Source: Panorpa germanica (taxonomy: Eukaryota; Arthropoda; Insecta; Mecoptera; Panorpidae). From it: a stretch of DNA of 64,000 bases. Where the stretch lies: contig OY783206.1 in assembly GCA_963678705.1 (NCBI GenBank), positions 21,587,807-21,651,806 of the forward strand. The letters are read 5' to 3'. Each line of letters begins with the position of its first letter. Positions within the stretch are counted from its first letter, which is position 1. Positions 57,378 to 64,000 of the stretch are shown here, piece after piece. Both the position numbers and the translations under genes were made by a program. The notes beneath the pieces were generated by a model. The model saw only the letters and a list, made by a program, of their open reading frames with translations, was not told the DNA's origin and ran no database searches.

Positions 57378-57667
57378 TTTTAAGGTTAGAATTAACTATC
57401 TGTCAAAATAATTCGAATATAACGAAATTTTTATATTTTGTTATTATAACACTTGTTAGATTATATTTTAATGTAACTGTTTATATAAAAACACTATTTA
57501 TTTACTCTACATTCAATTTAATATGCAGCTGACATAGCGCCCTTTGAAACAATATATGCTAAGCTTTATCGATTACATTTGTGGTGATTCTCGAAGTATA
57601 TGTTCTAGTACAGAAAATGGCATAAATTTGTAGTAGAACCTCGTGAACCATAACAGAATTTATATAA
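57378..57667. other. Upstream region of the 9-finger gene
   Basis: Presumed promoter and 5' UTR; no motif can be assigned. Confidence 0.35.
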
Positions 57668-58145
57668 AATCAATCAAGTTGACTATCAAAACCTCAAATA
57701 TCCAATTATTTTTATTCAATTCGCAATATTATAGAAGTTATTAACTATTGAAATAGTCATTCTTATCCCATTGATAATTAAAGAGATAAAAATATACAAA
57801 TAATGATTTTAGTTCAAGATACCATTTGCCAACCCTTACAATCACTGTGCAAAAAACAAGAAAAGTGCAAAAGAGATGCAGAATCAAACGCCAAAGATAT
57901 TATTATAGCAGCTGTCACGTCGACCCATAATGTTTCAAAATAATGTCGTGATATAAAACGAAAAATAAAAAACATTGCTTATTATATTTATAGAGTATAA
58001 ACAAAATCAAACTTTAAATAGATCTAATATATATTTATCAATCAATTTTTAAATATTTAATAAATTAGAAACGCCAATATATGTTTAATAACCAATACTT
58101 CAATAAAGAATTAAAAAATCGACTCCTCTGATGAGTTCACAACCC
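57668..58145 (-). mobile_element. Diverged MITE relative, reverse orientation
   Basis: AAGTTGACTATCAAAACCTC and GCAATATTATAGAAGTTAT at the left, GAAACGCCAATATATGTTTA and AAATCGACTCCTCTGATGAG then TTCACAACCCA at the right. Middle poorly conserved. Confidence 0.65.
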
Positions 58146-58461
58146 AATGAATACCTTTAATAAAAACTTTATTAACTATATTAAGAGTTAAAAAAAACAA
58201 TTTAATACAGTTTTTATAATATTACAATTAGTAAAATAGTTTTAGAAGTTTTATATGAAAGAGAAAATGAATATATTTACAGAATCGTAATTTTCTTTAT
58301 TGATAATGGTGTCAAACTGAATACGCCTCTGTTCAAAAATCAATATAATTAAAATAACAGGCTATATTTTACTCGGCAGAGCCATCTATACAAAGATGAG
58401 TTATCTATTTGAAGAAAAACTACTTTTATGAAATATCGGGGCTGTGAACCAAGTCTTAAAA

Positions 58462-58499
58462 GGGGTTGTATCCTCATTTTTTAGTGGTTGATTTTTCAA
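58462..58499 (+). repeat. Orphan left end of a TGGGCTTGTGTCC MITE
   Basis: Only the first ~38 bases of a plus-oriented copy (GGGTTGTATCCTCATTTTTT ... GATTTTTCAA) remain. It directly abuts the next, oppositely oriented copy. Confidence 0.8.
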
Positions 58500-59133
58500 T
58501 GGGCTTGTGTCCTATGTCTTAATTTCTATAAAAGTGTACTATATATTGATAAAGTGAATTACTAGAACCTCAAATGTTCAATTATTTTTTCATAACTCCT
58601 TATATGTTAAGAGATATTAACAATTAAAAAAGTCATTTTGTCTCTTTAATTATTAAAGGGATTCAACGTTGTACACATTCCAAGTGCATGTGACATCACA
58701 ATCCTTATGTAAGGTTACCAACCTTACAGCTCATAAATCTCTGCTATATGTATTTATATATCAAAATATCAAATATTATTTACAGCTATTTCAAGGAACA
58801 ATCAAATTTCAATATTATGTCTGCCTTAGCAGGGTTAAATAAAATAAAAACTTATTATTCTTTGACTTGACTAGATTATTTGACTACCAACCGCTATAAA
58901 ACATTACCACAGCACTGACCTACTCAACAAATAACTCACGTTAAAATGCATTTCACGTCATACAAATATGATCGACCATTTCTAGCGCTAAAACTACAAT
59001 TCAAATTTTTAATTGCTATATCTCCGTCAATATTTAGGTATTTAATAAAATAGACACGCCAATACACATTTATTAATATCAATTTCAATCAACAATTAAA
59101 AAATCGACCACTAAAAAATGAGGACACAAGCCC
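58500..59133 (-). mobile_element. TGGGCTTGTGTCC MITE, main subfamily
   Basis: Complete except for the last A (ends GGACACAAGCCC then TTAAAAG). All reference blocks present in reverse order. Confidence 0.94.
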
Positions 59134-60230
59134 TTAAAAGAAAAAATGGCAGACATAAAAACAAACACTATTTTCTTAAATATCTAACTCAATTTGAAGA
59201 GGGATGTTAATCTGATTATATTAGAACATGTAGAATACCGTCATATTCAATATTAATAACACTTTTTATTAATTAGGTAATTATTTTGTACACAATTTTG
59301 TATTAATGTTCCTGTACAAGTAAAAATTCTAAACTCCCTCTGCAACTTGTTGAAACTAGTTTCATCGTGAAGTGTTGATACTTAGCGCCGACTTCGCCAT
59401 CTGTAAATAGATAGCATAACTAATTATTTATATTATTAATTATTTGAACAAATTACATCTTTTAAACATATAATAAAACATTTAACGAGAAAATATCTTT
59501 ATAATATTTCATTTATAAACAGTTCTTTGTATATTTTAATAAATACTTTGAGGATTTCACAGACACAAACCCTATCTCAGAAACATTACAGATTTCTTAT
59601 CTGTCGGTATGGATCCCATTTTATGATGGTTTGTTTCTTAAATATATATAAAAAGTACACATAAAATCTAAGAGATGGAGTTTGAATGAACTTATTAAAA
59701 ACCTAATTAATTTTAAATAGCTTTCACAAGATAACCTTTTCTTCTTTGATTTTTATTCAACATTTTTTTGTGTATTCTTTTTTCATTTATTTCTTTGTTT
59801 TATACAGAACAGAATGAAAGAACCCAACGTATACTAATTGGCAACTTGTAATTTATACAGAAACATAGTTGAAATACCTGCAAAACGTCAATTAAATTAA
59901 TTTATTGCTATTATTAAATTAAGAGACGATATATTACTGCGATATTAATTTAAATAATATGCAGGCATATTCTTTCAAGTGAATGATTACTATATGAACT
60001 ATTATAATATTACCCAGTGTCGCCCGTGCGTGGAATAATAAGTCATTGATTTTATTTGTCTTTGTTTATTAGATTTATAATATCAAAATTTTATGTGTTG
60101 TTTAAGACAGCTGTAAGAAGTATCTGACGTTTTAGTGTGCATTTTTTTTTTACATTTTTGTTGTATAACAGAGATGGCAATTCGTTAGAAGGGAAGAAGA
60201 GGTTGTAAGAAACCAACATATCGAAGGATA
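59134..60230. other. No gene recognised
   Basis: AT-rich. No repeats identified. Confidence 0.4.
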
Positions 60231-61035
60231 CGCCTAGTTTGATAATTAGGAGACAATTCTTTTCGAAAAAGCGCTTTATTTATCAAGATAGCCTCCTTTA
60301 AGCTCGACACATTTAGTCAAGCGTTTTTCCAATTTTTCTCAAGGCCCTCAAAATTGGCGTTTGTTTCAGTGGTTTCAATGATAACCTTTTTGTTAGACCC
60401 AAATCTTTTACCGCACAGCCATTTCTTCAGGTTTGGAAATAGGAAATAGTCGTAGGGGGCTAAATCTGGAGAATATGGTGGATGAGGCAGTAGTACGTTG
60501 CCCAATTTATGAATTTCTGCCATGATGATTACACACTCAATCCCAATTGCGGCACTCACAGCGGGGATAGCTTTTTCATGTCCAAATAATCGTGTAAAAT
60601 GTTAAGTACACACTCAGTTGAGATGACTACAACCTTAGCTACTTCAAGCACTTTCATTCTCAGATCGTCCAATATTATTCCATGAATCTTATCGACTATT
60701 TCTGTCGTGACGACCCTTTTTGGGCAACCTAAACATTCGGCGTCACTTGTGCTGGTACGACCACAACGTAACTCAGTAAACCACTCCTTCAGCATTGAAA
60801 TTAATGGTCCCCATTGTATTTATCAAGACTTTCCTTGTTAAATAATGCTTAATCAGCACATGAAATTCACGTTTTTCCACGTGCTTTCAATTGCTGTCAA
60901 ACACAAACTAAATGACGCAGCTTGCTCAAAATTTGGCAGTTATCTATTAATAGACTAAGGTTAACGTTAGCAGTGCTGCATTTGAAGTTACTGCGCGGGA
61001 AATTCAAAAAGTCACTGACTTATCAAACTGCCCTG
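60231..61035 (-). pseudogene. Mariner element with internal deletion (805 bp)
   Basis: TA-flanked element. Right end (reversed) CAGGGCAGTTTGATAAGTCA; left end GCCTAGTTTGATAATTAGG. On the minus strand the transposase N-terminus (60795-60556: EWFTELRCGRTSTSDAE, DKIHGIILDDLRMKVLEVAK, HDYLDMKKLSPL) runs, with a frame change near 60557, into the C-terminus (60559-60317: LPHPPYSPDLAPYDYFLFPN, LKKWLCGKRFGSN). PYSPDLAPYD has the third catalytic Asp, but the middle with the first two is deleted. About 500 bp is missing compared with a typical 1.3-kb mariner. Confidence 0.92.
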
Positions 61036-61264
61036 TACTTCTCTATGAACAAATGTAAAAATACTATTTATAAATAAAAACAAAATACAAAAAACGAAAT
61101 GAACAGCGAAATTAAAACTACTGGAACACGCTTGAAGCAATTAAGTCTGCGTCAGTCAGAGCAATGCGTTCTCATTAATTACCAGACAAAATGCTACCAA
61201 CTAAAAAAATAGAAGCCAGTTGTACAATAGGTAAATCTCTATCTAAATTTATTAGCTTGAAAAA
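61036..61264. other. Spacer between mariner and non-LTR fragments
   Basis: Unassigned AT-rich sequence. Confidence 0.4.
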
Positions 61265-61640
61265 TATTCTTTCTAAAACCACATTGGCATCTATCATCAG
61301 ATTTAAAATTAATTTTATACAGGAGCAATGATTACTTTTGATTCTGATTATAGTTGATATAGTTTTGCGGAACTCAATTGTGAACCATCTTTTCTTACTT
61401 AAATTTGGATGAAACATATAAAATATTTTCTTCCTTTTAACTGACTTTTCATATGCAGGTTATTTCACTTGCATCTCAATATCCAAATTTATAGATTGTT
61501 TTGTCAATTTATTAGTAATTTCGTTCCCTCTTATTCCACAATGTCCTGATGTCCACATAAATTTTATGATATTATTTTCAGTAATTAAATTGAAATACAG
61601 CTCCTTAATTTTGCATGTCAAAATATAATTATTTGATTTG
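61265..61640 (-). pseudogene. Non-LTR retrotransposon fragment (RNase H end)
   Basis: The minus strand reads NNIIKFMWTSGHCGIRGNEI then TNKLTKQS, the end of an RNase H domain of I/R1-type elements. After a frame shift it continues into RIKSNHC, the start of the C-terminal knuckle. A small deletion removes about 14 bases relative to the other copies. It preserves the empty site of the Helitron at 61340-61359. Confidence 0.85.
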
Positions 61641-61784
61641 TGATCATTGGAATTTAAATTTTTTAAAACACGTATTTTTTAAAACGAAGTTAACAAATAT
61701 ATATACTTAAATTTTCAAGATGGTTATAAGGAAAGTGATTTTCTTGGGAACGTTTTTATTAGTAAATAATACAAAATAATTTTT
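61641..61784. other. Spacer between opposed non-LTR fragments
   Basis: GTGATTTTCTTGGGAACG (61735-61752) matches, reversed, sequence beside the third fragment (TTCCCAAGAAAATCACTT, about 12326-12343). Meaning unclear. Confidence 0.4.
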
Positions 61785-62140
61785 AAAATTATATCAACTA
61801 TAATCAGAATCAAAAGTAATCATTGTAAAACTCCAGCTCACCTGTACAAAATTAATATTAAATCCGACGATAGATGTCAATGTGGAGAAGAAGGAACTTT
61901 GGATCATATTATATTTGAATGCATAAAAAGAAAGATTTAGAAAGATCAAAATTCAATAGTGAAATATTAGATGTGATTAAAACTTTTTCTGTTAATACTA
62001 AATTTTTATTAAGTGATTTAAAATTAATTAGTGAATTATTTAAATATTTAGAAATTTGTAAAGTAGAATTATAAAATGTTAAATATATGTAAAAAATGTT
62101 TGATGGTGGCTATGACGAATAAAACTCAAGGCAAATAAAT
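61785..62140 (+). pseudogene. Non-LTR retrotransposon 3' end with short-repeat tail
   Basis: Frame RIKSNHCKTPAHLYKINIKS, DDRCQCGEEGTLDHIIFEC: a His/Cys zinc-knuckle-like C-terminus common in I, R1 and Jockey elements. Broken at about 61930. Then a 3' UTR-like stretch and an AAATAAATAAATAA tail at about 62133-62146. Head-to-head with 61265-61640. Confidence 0.85.
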
Positions 62141-62146
62141 AAATAA

Positions 62147-63271
62147 TTTTCAAACAAGTTTTTAACAGAACGAAATATAATACAGTGTACATCCAACTTA
62201 CTCTAACAATCTGGTTGTCAGATTTAACCACTAAACATACCAAAACATATCGCTAACTGACTGTTAGTTAACTGTCACTTAATAGTTTTATAAATTAGAA
62301 TATATAGTACAAATCTCATAGGTTAAATATGTTGACAAGGAAAGATTTTAAAATAAAATTTTAAGTTGTTAAAAGATTTGTGTATTTGTCATTTAGAAGC
62401 TCGCTACCCTCTCTCCTCAAACCTATCCCACTCTTCTCGTCACACTAGATTATAGAAAGATTCATTCTATGTTTCTCTACATAATTTCATTGTCGGACAT
62501 GTGGTCCTTAACACGGGGTTACCGTAAACGATATATTAGATGTTTCTATTAACCAAAACGTTGTCAAGTGTCAACTTTAGGCAAGGGGCTTCATTACCGA
62601 AGTCGAGATCACGGTTTGAACCCGTGGTGCATGAGAAGCTAGCAGATAATGCCACCCAAATATTAAACGATTTCTTAATTTTGTGCGTTGAAATAGATAA
62701 TGATGATTCTTAATGAGCTAGTAAGTTATCGCACTCTAAGACAAGGGGGGCCAATCTATAGCACACGAAATGGAAAAGAAGATGGAAAGAACTAGAATAT
62801 GATTTCAACCCTACAACCAATTTGGATCCGAAGCGTATAAAATTCGAATACGATATTCTAGAACTCGACCTAGAATAGGAATCGACATTTAGGCGATTTG
62901 GGAAGAAAGGAGTAGGCGTTAGCATTTTGGATCAAAATCGGAGGCGAAAGTTTCAGAAGCAAAAATGCATTACCTCACCACCTAACCTTAAGGTTTAAAA
63001 TACGAAATTTCTTTACACGAACGTACCTAAATATATTTTCTACCTGTGGCTTAGAACGTGCTTCGAAAAATCTTACTCAAATTGTACTCAGACTATTCGA
63101 CATTACTACGATACGAAGAAATGGTTGTAGGGAAACTATCATGCTTGTTGTCCCTTTAACACTAAGTTCTACTCAAAGAAATGCAAGGAACCGTCTAGAT
63201 CAACATTTATTGTACCACACTGAAGTACGAGGATGATTTGATTGCATAGAAAATCGCGGTTCTCTTTTTAA
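62147..63271. other. Unassigned, less AT-biased sequence
   Basis: The part 62390-63240 is visibly less AT-rich than its surroundings and unlike any repeat in the window. ORF 62710-62925 (-) is Ser-rich with no domain. A tRNA-like T-arm occurs at 62610-62626 without a full tRNA. Confidence 0.4.
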
Positions 63272-63410
63272 ATGGGCTGATAAAGTTCGTTACTAGAACC
63301 TCAAATGTCTAACTGTTTTTAATTAGGAGATAATAACAAATAATAAAGTCATTTTTCCTTTAATTATTAAATGGGTCCAACGTTATAGAACATTTTAAGA
63401 CATACGATTC
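63272..63410 (-). repeat. Truncated MITE of the TGGGCTTGTGTCC family
   Basis: TGGGCTGATAAAGTTCG then TTACTAGAACCTCAAATGTC and TAATTATTAAATGGGTCC. The end has lost ~45 bases and the body after ~140 bp is gone. Confidence 0.7.
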
Positions 63411-64000
63411 TCTCCGTCTCACTCAAACTAGAATCATGAAGTTACGGCGTTTAGGAAAGCTTTGGGTACGCTATAATCACTTTTTAGTTAGTAAGAGAAA
63501 TTAGTTCAAAACTGAGTTACTTTGCAAAAGAAGAAATTGTCCAAAATTTAAGAAATAATCTAGCAAGTGTCGTACCATTTTGGAATCCTTATTAAATTCA
63601 CCAATTTGTTACTTGCCAAACTCCTATAGTGCATTTTTTTTTCAGTACAGTCCCTAAAAGTTGGGCGAAGAATTAATCTTGAATATTTGGTTGGACAAAA
63701 ATTGACAATTTCTTCCAAGCTGGAGCAGTTGGCTTAACATTTTAGGCAAGAGTTTACAGAAATATTATTTAGGATCACATAAATTAAAAAAAAAAAAGTT
63801 AAGATTTGTAGCAAGGGGAGTGAAAAGACTGTCACAGACTATCTTCTGTAATGTATACCAGTTTTCATAATAATTCTCAAAGTACCGCACTACGTTTTAT
63901 ACATAATCGTATATATCCAAACATGCTTGGAAAATGCACGTACAGAACAACCACACACTCTTAGTGTTTACTACTTCATGTGCAGCGGTTCCTTGAGAAA
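63411..64000. other. No gene recognised
   Basis: An A-run at about 63785-63797. Otherwise nothing assignable. Confidence 0.4.

Noticed and set aside
62541..62640. A complete tRNA gene
   Set aside because: Only the T-arm fits; the anticodon arm has a six-base loop and no 5' strand pairs with the expected acceptor bases GTGCATG.

Overview
The window looks like nuclear DNA of an insect, possibly a beetle. It is strongly AT-rich. It carries a spliced homeobox exon of the insect ladybird (Lbx) type, single-exon C2H2 zinc-finger genes and an ADAT3 gene, and most of the rest is old transposable-element debris. There are no bacterial-style operons, no CRISPR array and no rRNA. The species cannot be fixed from the sequence alone.

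Layout. 0.3-1.5 kb holds a broken transposase-like ORF, followed by a higher-order tandem array (about 1.93-3.27 kb). 3.5-4.7 kb is an internally deleted Ty1/copia element with its 3' LTR. 5-35 kb is gene-poor: short inverted-repeat elements (MITEs), mariner, hAT-like and non-LTR fragments, a short Helitron, pyrimidine tracts and AT microsatellites. 35.34-35.72 kb (+) is the last exon of ladybird; its upstream exon(s) are not recognisable here. 36-41.5 kb is AT-rich with a decayed mariner and MITEs. 41.6-57.4 kb is the gene-bearing part, all on the minus strand: ADAT3 (41.59-42.61 kb), a small two-exon zinc-finger gene (49.04-49.55 kb), an 8-finger gene (50.43-51.60 kb) and a 9-finger gene (56.18-57.38 kb). 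57.6-64 kb returns to repeats, including a deleted mariner and two head-to-head non-LTR fragments.

The dominant repeat is a MITE family with ends TGGGCTTGTGTCC/GGACACAAGCCCA, seen as about a dozen full, variant or partial copies. Several smaller families occur as inverted pairs within the window.

The genes are independent eukaryotic genes: a muscle/neural-type homeodomain factor, the non-catalytic subunit of the tRNA A34 deaminase, and three zinc-finger proteins of unknown targets. I found no convincing new multi-gene system. The best second-look items are a Helitron whose empty target site is present twice elsewhere in the window, a MITE bounded exactly by 73-bp direct repeats, a Tigger-like element nested in a MITE, the small spliced zinc-finger gene with four sumoylation-type motifs, and the transposase-like ORF beside a higher-order satellite.
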